Counted from the first letter of the stretch, positions 1 to 12,114 are shown. The stretch is DNA of 64,000 nt from Ephydatia muelleri (GCA_013339895.1 JABACO010000008.1:3613490-3677489); one strand, 5' to 3'. Numbers and translations are program-made. The notes: generated by a model not told the origin, from the sequence alone.

Positions 1-502
1 TGCACACAACAAAAGGTTTTAGCTTTGTTCCATCTGAGAACGTGACTAAGCAAATTTCATGTCCAGTTGTAGCAAATCTGAACTGCCTTTGACCATCGGA
101 CATTGACAGTTGAATTGCCAGGCATATAGGCCCTCACTGCTCTCTCATCCATGTTACCAATACAACTCAGAGGTATCTGAAACTTAGTACTCTGTCCATG
201 TACAAAATCTCGTTTTGTGTCTGGAGTTCAAATGGCTCTGTGGCAAGTGGTCAAATATTCCAACACTTTGGTTTCAACATTATCATATTTGAGTGCACTC
301 ATTTCAATCTTCGTGACCGGACAAGTGCATTACCATTGTACATAGCCTCGCGGAAGATTGTGACTATGAAATGCTCAAGTTGGAACTGATTAGGGATCGA
401 TTGGATGTTGGTATACAGGATACAGCACTGTCGCAAAAACTTATGTTAGACCCCTTGTTGACACTGGAGAAAGCTCAAAAGTAACTCCGTCAAAACGAGG
501 AT

Positions 503-913
503 GTGAAAAGTCAACAGGCGGCTCTTCACGAAACTCCTGTTCAGGAACCTACTCAGGTTGATCAGATGCGGCAGGAAGGAGCACAGCCTCACCATGGACA
601 CAGGTCAGATGTCAGTATTGCGGACGTGATGCTCATAGGAAGGATAGATGCCCTGCAAGAAATGCAACATGCTTCAAGTGCCAGAAGAGGGGACATTTTG
701 CTAACATATGTCGATCTGGAAAGGTGGAGTAGCGAGAGGACTGATACATTTCTGGACACAATTGGTGGGTGTGAAGAGAGTTTTTGGCTTGCCCGTGTGC
801 TACTGCTTGGTAGAAACATTACATTCAAGTTAGACACTGGAGCAGAAGTTACTGCAATCTCATTTGATACATTTCAGAAGCTTGGAAGGTCTAGCTCTGA
901 GTGTAAGACATGA
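503..913 (+). pseudogene. Ty3/gypsy gag-pol scrap: two zinc knuckles and protease start
   Basis: Two reading frames carry recognisable retrotransposon pieces. In the frame starting at 604 there are two CCHC zinc knuckles, each C-x2-C-x4-H-x4-C (CQYCGRDAHRKDRC and CFKCQKRGHFANIC), at about 610-715. In the frame of the 503-913 ORF there is a retropepsin motif, LDTGAEVTAIS, near 830-865. In gypsy elements the nucleocapsid knuckles sit just before the aspartic protease, so the order is right, but the two pieces are in different frames and must be joined by a frameshift. No reverse transcriptase or LTR could be tied to it. I read it as a decayed gypsy element. Confidence 0.75.
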
Positions 914-2370
914 GTTACAATCACACGTATCTTGCTGGGTAGTCTTGTGAGCATTTCAGGTACAATTTTAAAAGTTGCAGACTAGTCATGCAAAGCCTAC
1001 TGGTAGGCCTTCTGGTATAACACCACAATTGCTATCCAAAACGTGAATGCTTTTGCTCCTAACACAAACAAGTGTCTCCAAGAGATACCACATTCAAAAC
1101 GAACCGCACAGTAAATTCCTATATGTACTAGGGTTCTGTTGAGCTCCTCCCAAGTCAAACTGTTGTGTGTGCAGACTGTATCTTACAGTGGTTTGTGGTT
1201 TCATCAGACATAGTGTCCATCTGACCATGTATATCTGACTCCATCTGATGTGAAGCCAGCCCATGTCATTTTCCTGAACCTCCTGAACAATATTCATTTC
1301 TCTCAATTGCAATCCAATGGCATGTATCATTATTTTCAAATACAGATCAGACCATCAAATCCTTCTTGGTCCACTTCCGTTCAACCTTCTCAAGTGCCTC
1401 AATACAAGATAGAATGCATCCCCTTGAACAGCACACCACAAGCTGGCTTAAACAATAAAACATATGATTTGGTATGCTGGGGAAGCGAGGAGTGGAGTCG
1501 ATCTATGCTAAGCTTAATACTCTGCAAGCAACATACTGGCCGGTCAATTCAAAATAGTACAAGTACGTTAAAAGTGCATTTTACAAGAACACCTGCCAAG
1601 CATTGCTCCACAAAATACAAATGCCCAGCCAGTACCAGAAAAAGGCAGAGTATACCAACAAAACAAATTGAGCTCTCATCAAGACGAAAAAGAATGCAGT
1701 GGACTGAAAGGGACTACTTGCCACTGTATATAGCTGGCAACTTATTTACCCAGCAATGTCTCATCTGAAGCGCTGTCACAAGTATACTGCGTTGCTATAG
1801 ACGATATTGGAGCACATATATAAAAGAACGACGTCATTACCTAAGTGAATTCCATGTGGGCATGCTGTTCTCAGTGGTTTGGCATTGGCCATTTAGTCAG
1901 CAAAACTCCAGCGGTTCATAACATTCCACAATACCCACCGTTCATAGGCATCGAAACTGGGGGGGCAGAGGGGGCTATCATTCCCCCCCTGCAGCGATAA
2001 AGGGGGGGGGAAGGGGGGGGGGGTGAATGTATCATTCCGCCCCTCCATTATTGGCTTTGGTTAATTTTATTCACAATGCTGCATGTGGTGTCAATTACGA
2101 TTGAATGTCCATGCCTCACAGCACAATCAATTAACATGTACAACATTTAACTGAATCAGATAATACCAACAGCTGCCAATTCACATGATTGTAAGTTTAA
2201 CTGCCAAATTGCTAGTTGGATCGCGTATCGCAGATGAAGCGTCAGCAAAGTAGTTGTATTACGGGTTTCTTCCATAAAAGGCCGTGCGGTGACGAAAGGG
2301 TAAGGGTAAGGTCTAGGTCCCCTTCAGGATTACTGGTAGGGTGCACCTCGGAGTCCGCTACCAGTGTGGT
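914..2370. other. No recognisable gene; G-rich tract inside
   Basis: A 172-residue open frame at 1250-1768 (plus) shows no motif I recognise and may be decayed continuation of the upstream gypsy scrap. At about 1960-2035 there are several runs of 6-11 G plus C runs, a candidate G-quadruplex or slippage site. Nothing else is supportable. Confidence 0.4.
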
Positions 2371-2378
2371 CATTTGTA

Positions 2379-2486
2379 CTCTGTTTCTGTCCTAGCTGCA
2401 TAGCCATCATGCAGCTCTGATTCTGTCCTATCAGAGCAGCCATCATGCAGCTCTGATTCTGTCCTATCGGAGCAGCCATCATGCAG
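2379..2486. repeat. 36-bp tandem repeat, three copies
   Basis: Units starting near 2379, 2415 and 2451 share the core GTCCTATC(A/G)GAGCAGCC followed by ATCATGCAG. The second and third copies are almost identical and the first is diverged. The unit is a multiple of three, so a repeated peptide is read on the minus strand. It sits just before the hAT remnant. Confidence 0.85.
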
Positions 2487-2538
2487 CTCTGTAACTGTCG
2501 TACAAACTGACGATTTGTTCACCCAACGTTCTACCCAA

Positions 2539-4261
2539 TCATCCATTCGTGCGTCGCTTTGCACCGCAGAGTGTTGTATGCTGACGAGCAAGCCTAACCA
2601 GCCAAAGGATGATAGCATTCTGCATACTGCATGGCAACAAGTAGGGGGAAAAAATGAATATCGATTGTTTCAAAACAATATATGGTATAATGACTTCCTT
2701 TGGATTACATTATGCACTTCCAGTAATTACGTTTCTATTTTTTCTGCAAGCTATTCTATGAACGCAATGAGCTGTCATTCCCAGTAATGAAGAATCTTGA
2801 ACTTGCTTTTATGAGCCAAGGATTCAATAACTGGAAGAAAGCATGTGAAAAATTTGAAGCTCATGAGTCCAGTGAAGCTCATAAAGAGGCTATTTTTACA
2901 GTCAAACAGCTTCGCACTTCTGGGATTGATGCTCAACTTAATAATCAAGTGCAAAAAACTCAAGCATCGCGGAGAGATATAAAAGAACTTTCCTGCCTCC
3001 GGATGTTATTGCGTCAAGGTTTACCTATCAGGGGTCAAACTGAACAAGAAGGAAATTTGATGCAATCACTTTGTCTTCGAAGTAATGACGATCCACGGAT
3101 AATACAATGGATTAAAGACAGCAAATATTTGTCGGTTGATATAGTGAATGAGTGTGTGATGTTAATGGACAGAAACTGCTTAGAGAGCTTCTTAGTAACA
3201 TAAATAAAGTTGGAATATTTTCTATTCTCGCCGATGAAATAAGGGATATTATTAATCAAGAACTGTTAAGCATCAGATGGGTAGATGAAGAGTTCATGAT
3301 ACATGAAGATCTTATAGGACTGGTCCACGTAGAAAAAAACGGATGCTGACTCATTGTGCATGGCAATAAAGGATGTGCTGATTCGTTGTTCATTGCCACT
3401 TTCTAAATGCCGAGGTCAGGGCTATGATGGTGCCTCTGTTTTGATGGGGCACCTGACTGGAGTTGCTACACAGTAACTGAAGGAGTAACCAAAAGCCCAT
3501 CAAGTTCATTGTTTGGCTCATCGGTGTCTTCAGGATGTTGCTAAGAGTTCTAAAATTGTTAGAGATACTTTGGGTTTAATTACAGAAATAATGCAACTTA
3601 TCAAATACTCGCCTAAACACAGTGTTGTTTTACAAAGACGAAGGACTGAAACCCCTTTGCCCCACAAGATGAACTGTGCGCACAGAAGCAATAGCATCAG
3701 TGATTAATAACTATGAAGGTGCATTTCATGAGATCAGTGACCTTTAACCCCAACAGACGCATTGTGGAAGATGCGCTAACACATCCATACCTCATGCAGT
3801 ACTGTGACCCCAGTGATGAGGTGATGTGACTCTGGGCTGGGAGGCTGAGTATTGTAGTATACGTGTCTTATCAAACTGATGTAATCGGATACACAAAGGG
3901 ATGACTATGGTAGAAGAGCAGGAGGGGTGCATGCACAACTGGAGAGATTTGAAATTTATTTTGGGCTAAAACTTTGTCATCTTGTGTTTTCCTGCACAGA
4001 AGAGGTATCCTTGCTACTCCAAAAAAAAAGCACAGCATTGGAAGATGCCTGTCAGCAGGTTGCAGTTGCCAAAAGATATTTAGAAATGCAGCTAACTGAT
4101 GACTCATTTCATGCATTTTACCAAAAAGTAGTTGTAGATTCAAGAGATCTTGCAGAACCACCATGTCTTGCCTGTGCCAGACGTCCACCAAGAAAAATAG
4201 ACGATGGTTCCTCTCCTCATGTATTTGAAACACCCAAGAAATACTATCGAAAGACATACTA
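2539..4261 (+). pseudogene. hAT/ZMYM1-like transposase, 5' part (split by insertion)
   Basis: This is the N-terminal and central part of a hAT-superfamily transposase of the ZMYM/TTF zinc-finger type. Recognisable blocks are a CTAECCML-type start near 2563, the FNNWKKACEKFEAHESS block (2826-2875), RQGLPIRGQ (about 3013), LADEIRDI near 3226, IRWVDEEFMIHEDLIGLV (3281-3340), and QVHQVHCLAHRC-like sequence near 3500 followed by LQDVAKSSKIVRDTLGL. The frame changes at a T-rich run near 2738, near 3200 and several times later. The coding frame runs into the Tigger element at 4261 and resumes exactly at 7475. Zinc-finger and RNase H-like parts are present only in outline, so it cannot encode a working transposase. 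Confidence 0.8.
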
Positions 4262-4728
4262 CCGTATAATCTCATATAAATGCCGCGGCGTTTATTCGGA
4301 ACAAAATTAATTTTTTTAAGTGCTTGTGGTTTAAGTGTGTTCTCTGCAACTATATGCACAAATCAGATGCTATTTTAGAATCTCATAGCCATACACCCCT
4401 ACTACAGTGTTATCTCGTTAATCATTCTAAACCTTTGTCATTTCTGAAGTAAGGACCAACGGCGTAGGCAACAGTTGTGGTCGCAGCGAGCGGTAGTCAA
4501 CGACGCTCTAATTTTTTCGTTTTGGCATATTGCTCACCTTGTACCCTCGCTTGAAGGATCTGTCAAGTCAGTTATTATATTGCAGTGCGTGTTGATTTAT
4601 TACTGAGCATACTAATACCTTGATTTTTCCCGCCCTGTTGGTGGCAAAATGGGAGTAGTCACATTAAAATTAACGTTAACATTAAAATTAATATAAATAC
4701 TTAGATTAATTGCATAGTCATTGACTTG
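4262..4728 (+). repeat. Left terminal inverted repeat of the Tigger-like element
   Basis: This arm is the near-perfect reverse complement of 7010-7472. It includes a smaller imperfect palindrome near its end (AAACGCCGC/GCGGCGTTT type). It runs almost to the start codon of the transposase, so the transposase promoter probably lies within the repeat. Confidence 0.9.
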
Positions 4729-4735
4729 ATTAAGC

Positions 4736-5955
4736 ATGTCTGCATGTAGAAAGAAGGCGTACAGTGTGGAATTTAAACTTTTTGTAGTAAGCAAGACTGA
4801 GACAAGTAGCATTAGAGCTGTAGCAAGGGAAGCGGGAGTGGATGAGAAACGGGTTTGTGAATGGAAAGGACAAGAAATGGAGTTGGAAGAAATGATGCAG
4901 AAGCAAGGCAAGATGGTATGCAAGGTCCGAAAACGTATGTGAGGAGGTGGCAGAAAAGTGCATTTCCCGAAGCAGGAGAAGTTAATTGCAGAGCGCATTT
5001 TACAACAGAGAGCCCTGCATGTTCGTGTGTTGCGCAGAGATGTCGCTTGTATTGCCAAAGAGATCATTACCAATCCACATTTTAGTGCTTCACCTGGTTG
5101 GATTTCGAAATTCATGAGGCGATACAGGTTTGTCACAAGGGTTAAGACAACTGCTGGTCAAAGTCTTCCCAAAAGTGTCAGCGAGAGGATTATTGACTAT
5201 GTGACCGATTGCCACAAACTGATAACAAGGAATCAGTTACCGCTCAACTGCATTGCAAACATGGACGAAACAGCTGTGTGGGCAGATATGCAGGCAATTC
5301 AACCATTGAAGTGCGAGGGGCACACACAGTACAAATCGCAACAACAGGACACGACAAGCAGAGGATAACAATTTGCCTAGCCGCGTTTGCCGATGGCACA
5401 AAGTTAAAGCCATTTATTGTGTTTAAAGGCAAACGGATTCTCAAGGAAATATGCAATGTGCAAGACGCTGTGATTCGAATGAGTCACAATGGGTGGATGA
5501 ACGAAGACCTCACGAAGGAGTGGATAGCTACTGTATGGAACGTCTCGGTTCAACCCAGTGCAAAGCAAATGCTTGTGTGGGATACCTTCAAGTGCCACTT
5601 CACTAGCAGTGTGAGATCCTTGCTGCAACAGAGCAACACTGACTTAGTTTCAGTACCACCTGGGTGCACTAAAATTCTACAGCCTACAGACGTCTGCTGG
5701 AATGCACCATTTAAGGTCCGCTATCGCGACTTATATACTGTGTGGATGTCTTCGCGAAACCACGAGCGAACCAAAGCTGGCAATTTAAGAGCTCCGTCAA
5801 AGGCTCTAATGGTTGAGTGGGTCTTACGCTCTTGGGAATCTGTTACTTGTGACACGCTTCGCCGATCATTTGATGTGTGTGGTGTGACAAGTTGCAACCC
5901 GAAGGTCATTCACTGCACCAAAAAGGGTGGATTAGCGAATGATGCCCACCAATGA
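4736..5955 (+). pseudogene. Tigger/pogo-like transposase (CENP-B-type DNA binding + DDE_1), frameshifted
   Basis: Three overlapping frames make up one transposase. 4736-4942 is the N-terminal psq/CENP-B-like helix-turn-helix (SVEFKLFVV, then AVAREAGVDEKRVCEWK). 4958-5368 continues with the second HTH (SPGWISKFMRRYRF) and the first catalytic Asp (ANMDETAVW, near 5256-5282). 5340-5955 carries the rest of the DDE_1 core: the second Asp in LVWDTFKCHF (about 5574-5603) and the third in LQPTDVCWNAPFK (about 5679-5715). All three acidic residues survive, but at least two frameshifts (near 4942 and 5300-5340) separate them. The family normally mobilises elements by TA-targeted cut and paste. This copy cannot act alone. 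Confidence 0.85.
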
Positions 5956-6604
5956 CTCGAAAATTTAATGAGTCAACCAGGGGACGACAGAGAAAAAGAA
6001 GATGATGCATGGTAAGGCAGTGATCATGAGGATGGTTTAGAGGATGGATGTGGGAGACAGTGAAAATGAAGCCGTACATAGCCTGGAGATAGATTAACTG
6101 ATTTGTTTATTATGTAGGTAATAAGAGTGGAGCGTTCATGATGTTCCACACAAATCACATGCATGAGTGCAAACCACGACTGTCATTCAGACGCGAACTT
6201 GCGATGAATGCACTGAACAATCTGCGAACGATGTAGTGGTTACATAATGTACATGCATATGAATTTATACAAAGCAGCTGCAAAACCCAGCGATTTGACA
6301 CAACAATCCCTAGCCCTAAAGTGTTTTGGTTCAGGGAGTAAACAATGTTTAATGTTTTGATGAAGGGCGAATGGTTGTGCACCTACCCCTGCTTATAATT
6401 AGATGTAGCATGGGAAAGCATATATGGCATTAAAAGGGGAACATTGTCTAAGGTTAAAGTAGGTCTAGCCACCTGCCTGTCGGCAACTCCCCCTTCTAAA
6501 CATACTATCCCAAACTAGATTGCAGCATGCAGCTTTCTTCTCACTCAATAAAAGAACTATACTATACTAGCATTTATACAAATCAATTTAACATATTATT
6601 ATAC

Positions 6605-6940
6605 TTATACATTAAAATACTTTTTGGCTTTAGCTAATAGTGTCTTAGTGCCACATAAGATATACACACATCGTACTTCCAGTCCGTTCCCCAGCTTTCG
6701 CCTCCCTGTCACTCTGCAAGTTATATGTCCGCCGTATTCCATGAATTTAAACATTATCTTGGACAGTTCACGGGGAACATGCCCGACGACTTCCTCTGCT
6801 TTATATAAGGCAACATCATGTCTATCGTGAGGATTCTCAGGCTCTCTGCACACCTCCACCTCCTCACCCACAATAGGACTCCAAACATCTTTGTAGATGT
6901 GATGGCCCCAAACAACACATTCGATCTCAAAGTTTGACAT
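6605..6940 (-). CDS. HIRAN-domain protein, 111 aa, inside the Tigger-like element
   Basis: An uninterrupted frame with an ATG start gives a protein that is essentially one HIRAN domain. It shows the pattern VVWGHHIYKDVW, VGEEVEVCREPENPHDRHDV, VGHVPRELSKIM and GGHITCRVTGRRK. HIRAN domains in HLTF/Rad5-type enzymes bind the 3' end of single-stranded DNA; stand-alone versions are known. Here it lies within the terminal repeats of a Tigger-like transposon, convergent with the transposase, about 650 bp beyond its end and 70 bp before the right repeat. That suggests passenger DNA or an accessory factor acting on DNA ends during transposition. It is intact although the transposase is broken. The domain call is firm; the role is inference. 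Confidence 0.8.
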   Translation of the reverse strand: MSNFEIECVVWGHHIYKDVWSPIVGEEVEVCREPENPHDRHDVALYKAEEVVGHVPRELSKIMFKFMEYGGHITCRVTGRRKLGNGLEVRCVYILCGTKTLLAKAKKYFNV

Positions 6941-7009
6941 AATCAGATCATTTTATTTTTTGGGCGTAGCTAACTAGCTAGATTAAATTATTTAAAACTT
7001 TCATTATTA

Positions 7010-7472
7010 ATTTTAATCAAGTCAATGACTATGCAATTAATCTAAGTCTTTATATTAACGTTAATTTTAATGTGATTACTCCCATTTTCCCGGCAACAGG
7101 GCGGGAAAAAGCAAGGTTTTAGTACGCTCAGTGATAAATCAACACGCACTGCAATATAATAACTGACTTGACAGATCGATCAAGCGAGGGTACAAGGTGA
7201 GCAATATGCCAAAACGAAAAAATTAGAGCGTCGTTGACTACCGCTCGCTGCGACCACAACCGTTGCCTATGCTGTTGGTCCTTACTTCAGAAATGACAAA
7301 GGTTTAGAATGATTAACGAGATAACACTGTAGTAGGGGTGTATGGCTATGAGATTCTAAAATAGCATCTGATTTGTGCATATAGTTGAAGAGAACACACT
7401 TAAACCACAAGCACTTGAAAAAATTAATTTTGTTCCGAATAAACGCCGCAGCGTTTATATGAGATTATACGG
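7010..7472 (-). repeat. Right terminal inverted repeat of the Tigger-like element
   Basis: Reverse complement of the left arm at 4262-4728 with scattered single-base differences, for example a CCGCGG versus CCGCAG difference near the end. The outermost bases read ATTATACGG and are followed by the TA target duplication at 7473-7474. Confidence 0.9.
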
Positions 7473-7474
7473 TA

Positions 7475-8024
7475 TGAAGTTATTGATATCATCGTTCAAG
7501 AGTTATCAAGATGTTTTGATCAAGTTTCTCTTAGATTAGTTATGCAGATTGAAAGTACACTGTTAATGGCAGCAAATAATAAAGGGCCTGAAACGATCAC
7601 AGTTGATGAAACGATTCTTACCTTTTAAAAACATGATTTGGATGAAGGGAAGATGCTGAGGCAGATAAAAATGCTCCGAGACATTGTCCAGGAAATGAAA
7701 ACAAAAATACCCAGCTCAAAGCCGTTACAACTGTCAGGTCACTTGCAGAAATATTGAAATTCTCAACAATAGCAATGGGGATGTTTCAGAGGTAGTGAAA
7801 CTTCTCAAGATATTTTTGACTATACCTGTAACAACTGCTACTGCAGAGAGTTCATTTTCTGCGCTAAAATGTACCTGAGGTCCATAATGACTCAAGAACG
7901 ATTAAATAATGTCATGCTACTCCATTGCCATAAGGAAAGGTCAGACTGTATTGATCTTATCGAAATAGCTAAAGACTTCATAAGTGCCAACGACCATAGA
8001 ATAAGCTCTTTTGGCACATATTAA
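7475..8024 (+). pseudogene. hAT/ZMYM1-like transposase, 3' part
   Basis: This continues the frame interrupted at 4261. It begins with YEVIDIIVQELSRCFDQ and ends with the hAT C-terminal dimerisation block: a frameshifted TTATAESSFSALK, then MYLRSIMTQERLNNVMLLHC near 7870-7930 and SANDHRISSFGTY before the TAA at 8022-8024. One in-frame stop (TAA near 7626) and frame changes around 7750-7870 show that it is a pseudogene. It belongs to the same element as 2539-4261. Confidence 0.85.
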
Positions 8025-8349
8025 ATACAGTAACACTACAGCATGCATTATAGTATAATTCCCATTTGAGTAAAAGTGATGTTGCTTGCATTTTTGCACT
8101 ACTTTTACATGCACTTCTTTCATATAGCTTTAAACAGCAATAAATTTATCATTCAGTAGTATTATAAAATTTCAACAATTCCTGTAGTGGTTAGCCGGAC
8201 GACAAATAAACAATATACGCATGTTTAATGGCCTCTTGCGTGGCCGCAGCTCTTTTGTGTAGTTTTGGGAGTTTTTTAAGCACAAAAACAGACCTTCCAT
8301 CTCACCCGCAATTGAAAGGATTCACCAACACTAATATAGGTGCTAAAAA

Positions 8350-9420
8350 CTCTATCAAATCTAGATGAGAGCATTAAATCCTTTTGTATATTTTGTTGGA
8401 TGTCCTTGCCACATTATCCACAATGCAGCACAAAAGGGTGCTGAAGCCTTTAGAGATTTAGACATTGAAGAATGTTGTGTTGATCACTTTTATTGGTTTG
8501 ACAAAAGCAAAAAACGAAAAGGAGAACTGAATGAGTATTCGCTTTTCTGTGACAGAGGGTTTATTAAGTACATCAATGTTAGATGCCTTTCCCTTCAAAA
8601 AGCCATTGATAGAATACTTGTTGCAAGCAGAGCATATACTTTAGATCTGAAGATATTGCTGAAGCTAGATTTGTAAGGTTGAAGAAGTTATATGATGATC
8701 CAATGTTTGAAATCCAGTTGCTGTTATTTCAGGCTACCTTACCTGTCTTCACTACCTTCAATCTTTTTCTCCAGCGAGATGACCCACAAATTTATATTCT
8801 GTACCGACAAATGCAATGCCTTTTGAAGAAGTTGCTGTCTCGGTTTGTAAAACCAAGTGTTATTGAGGAGCACAAGGACTGGTTGTCTATGCTGACCTTG
8901 CAAATCATCTCACACTTGTTCATAGATCTCACCACTGCATCACAAATTTGGAAGGGACTGGATGATGGAGACATTACTGAACACCATGTAAAGAAGTTTC
9001 ATTCTTCTGTTATTACATTCTATACATCATCTGTTGCATATGTTCTACAGTGGTTTCCTTTTCATGATGCCATTGTCAAGGATAGTACTTCAACACAAAA
9101 GAACAGTGTAACTTTTCAATGGTGTGCACATTCATAGAGTAATACTCAAAATTACTACCATTCAATGGTATTGAAATTGACAGAGTTTCATGATCATCAG
9201 AGTATGTCCAAAGATGAAGATGAAATACCAAAAGATATGTGGGATGAAGCTATTTGTGATGAACAGGATGATGGCTGTAACAAGGTTACATACCATAGAA
9301 TGGATAGAATTTGGAGCTATTTAGGAGTAATGAAGCTTCCAGGAATGAACATGCACTGCTTGATTTTTAAGAATTGCAAAAGATGGATAAGAATTACAAA
9401 AGATGTACATGTATACAAAA
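8350..9420 (+). pseudogene. Second hAT-like transposase remnant
   Basis: Three consecutive open segments (8365-8676, 8679-9137, 9165-9420) form one decayed protein. Conserved features are CPCHIIHNAAQKGAEAF with DIEECCVDHFYWFDKSKKRK, a degraded VSTRWLSL-type block (VRCLSLQKAIDR), and YDDPMFEIQLLLFQATLPVFTTFNLFLQRDDP. A long helical region follows, then HRMDRIWSYLGVMKLPGMN. This order matches ZMYM/KIAA1586-like hAT transposases. The N-terminal DNA-binding domain and the C-terminal dimerisation block are missing, and stops split the frame at 8676 and 9137. It is a different subfamily from the element at 2.5-8.0 kb, judging by the sequence. Confidence 0.75.
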
Positions 9421-9560
9421 AGTTTTGTGAATACATGTACATAGCCTGTACTGTCACATTTAACCGCGAATATTACACGCCTGCACATCTTCTGTTCAAG
9501 CGGTGGACAAACGGCAGTGGCGTCGGAAGGAGATAATAGTAGGGGGGAGGGCGCTATATG

Positions 9561-9680
9561 CTGCTGCTAGGGGGAATGGGTATCGGGGTCTGGGGCGGAG
9601 GTGCTGCTAGGGGGAATGGGTATCGGGGTCTGGGGCGGAGGTGCTGCTAGGGGGAATGGGTATCGGGGTCTGGGGCGGAG
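9561..9680. repeat. 40-bp tandem repeat, three near-identical copies
   Basis: Units begin at 9561, 9601 and 9641 and read (CT/GT)GCTGCTAGGGGGAATG followed by GGTATCGGGGTCTGGGGCGGAG. The second and third copies are identical and the first differs only at its start, so the expansion is recent. The strand is G-rich. Confidence 0.95.
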
Positions 9681-9689
9681 CCCCAGTAG

Positions 9690-11317
9690 CCAACGCTTTT
9701 TGCAGACCTTCCAACTTATGAAAACAAAATATGAGAGTGATCGGGGGTGGGGGGAGGGGGGCATGTTTTCATGGGTATATTCAAATTGTGTGCGATTATA
9801 CATACAGTTTTATTGTAGGAATACACAATGCAATGTTTAATGACTTGAAAGAAGGAAAAACGATTTAGCCATAAACAATGATATGCATATACACAACAAA
9901 TGTTTAGATTCTAAGGTGAGGTACAGTAATACGTTTAGAGGAGCACACCTCTTTATTATAAAATGAAGTTGCTTTTCTTGCTTTCTGAATTAGTGCCTTT
10001 CATGGTTCAAATGCATAGCAAGGGTGTGCCTTAGTTTCAGGCAGATTCAATTTAACAGTAACCAAGAAGACAGAGTTCCTTGAAGCTGCGAACTACCTCT
10101 GTCATCTCTCTGATGTGATTGACTAAAAACACTCGTTCTTCTCCTGCGGTATGGTTAAAATGACATTGGCCGTAGTACTGTGTACATAGTGATTGTTTCA
10201 TTCACTGATAATGAACCGCAACTAGGGCCCAAGCAGAGAACAAACGTGGCCCTCTTTACGGGAGCAGCCTGTATATTTTAGGGATATTCCTCGGACGTGG
10301 GGCTATAGTTTTTGTTTGGACAAGCTCTGATTTCGTAATAGGCCTATATAGTAACGTCCCGTTATAGTGACGTGGTATATAAACATATGGTTTGAGTACA
10401 AGAATCGCGTGAAAGCTAGCCATAGATCATTATCACCCGCACACATACTCTTAGAAAAATAATAAGGGTATGAAACAGTCACCTTTTCGACTCCAGGGAA
10501 AGGATAGAATAACTTCTGCGCTGCGCTCACGTGCACAATTCTGGACACCAATCACCCTGCTTACGTAGTTACTATTATTCACAAGTCAATCTATCGTGAA
10601 AGTGATCTATAGGATGTTGGATCGTGGATTGTAGTCTCGTTCCATGACTCATTTACGCAGAGATATTATCTCAGATTTACGTAAGCATCAGTCTGGTAAG
10701 CATTACTACGAAAAGTGGCCGCAAAAATTTTATAACATAAAAGTTACAATAATGAATCGCGTTTGCATCGCTATACCTTCCGCGCGGCTGTTTCATTTCA
10801 TTGAAAAGTGGGCAAAAAGGCTACGCCCCTTGATACGAAATTTTTTCATAGCAACGGACTTCATTACAACCCTAGCAACACATCCGTTCTTGTGAATGGA
10901 CCTTTTTATAGAGCGCGTTTTGTTACAGTGCCAACGTTGTCTGTAGTCGGTTTCTACGATGTCTACTGGTATTAATAATGTGAATCTCTGGCGCTATCTT
11001 TCAATCCTGAGAGCTGCATAAGCCTGCAAAGCCAGAGTGCGATTTTCGACCCAAGAGGATAAAGGTGGCCCTGCCAAAGTTTCCGCCCTTATAAAGTACC
11101 TTGAAACTTTAACAGCGTAAAGACGGTACGTTGTTCGTTCATATTTTGATGTCAACTGGTGGTGCCGCGTATTCTACAAGAAGTTGTTAGCCTTCAGAAT
11201 ATTGTGTGTTTAGCGCGATCACCCGCGTACGACGACATATTCAGATAGTGTGTTTACACAAATGTTCGAGAGCAGCCTATATCTATACAGAGGATTAAAA
11301 ATAGATCTTAGCCATAG
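9690..11317. other. No gene recognised
   Basis: Only short open frames without domain character are present. At 11078-11100 the sequence TTTCCGCCCTTATAAAG has an inverted partner at 13533-13556, on the far side of the RAG1-like locus L1, and may mark the edges of an element. Confidence 0.4.
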
Positions 11318-12074
11318 TCACACAGACTTTTGCCTTGTTGGCTTTGGAGGGCTTGCACTCTTGATGCGAGGGGAAACCTTCAGGTAGTGGTCCTGCATGA
11401 TGCACCTGAGTCTCTCAAGGGAGTCAGGAATATTTTTATAAATGGACCCAAGGCTGTTAAATTGGGAGTGAATAGACTCGGCCCCTTGTTCTCCCATGAG
11501 ACCACATCCTGCATGATGGTGGCCAATCCACTCCTGCATATGGCATTCAAGCAAATGCATTTTCACACTCCTGCGAACTCCCTTAAAGTTGTTATCAAGA
11601 GTGGTGAAGAAGTCCCTGATAGCTTCACCTATGTAACAAAAACACACCAATAAGTGCACATTTATTTATATATCTTAGGAAATAATGAATTACCCAATTG
11701 CTCAACATTCCATTGTGTTACAACTGTGCTGTCATACAGTGAATGGCACCGACCAAACTTGGATAATATGGAATGGAATTTGGTGTACACCTCATGTACT
11801 TCAGGAATAAATACCCCTAAGGTATGTGCTGTCTTGAGTACTGAAGAGCACAGCATCTCCACATTAGATGGCTATGTATACAATAAATTTGACCATCCAT
11901 GTAGCATTATTGTAATGTGTCTTACCTGCAGAATTTTATGTACATGATTGCCAACAAAAATTTTGACACAGCACGTTGCTTTCTTTCACTTCCAATATAC
12001 ATTCCTGCATTGCTGAGCCATCTGTTAGATTTAGATAAAGTCACCAGCAGTTCATCATATATACATGCACACAT

Positions 12075-12114
<40 letters not shown>

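Larger units (their letters stand above)
4262..7472. mobile_element. Tigger-like DNA transposon with HIRAN passenger gene and long TIRs
   Basis: A complete element, defined by structure. Both ends read CCGTATAATCTCATATAAA inward and are flanked by TA (4260-4261 and 7473-7474), the target duplication of the Tc1/mariner-pogo superfamily. Removing the element and one TA restores the host hAT reading frame across the junction (..KTY-YEVID..), which proves insertion. The terminal inverted repeats are about 465 bp (4262-4728 and 7010-7472), much longer than usual for Tigger. Inside are a broken Tigger transposase (plus) and an intact convergent HIRAN ORF (minus). Confidence 0.9.

Noticed and set aside
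1250-1768. Reverse transcriptase of the upstream gypsy scrap
   Set aside because: No RT motif (for example YxDD) could be found in any frame.
3871-4359. 162-residue minus-strand open frame
   Set aside because: It overlaps the hAT transposase coding strand antisense and spans the Tigger insertion point; no domain.
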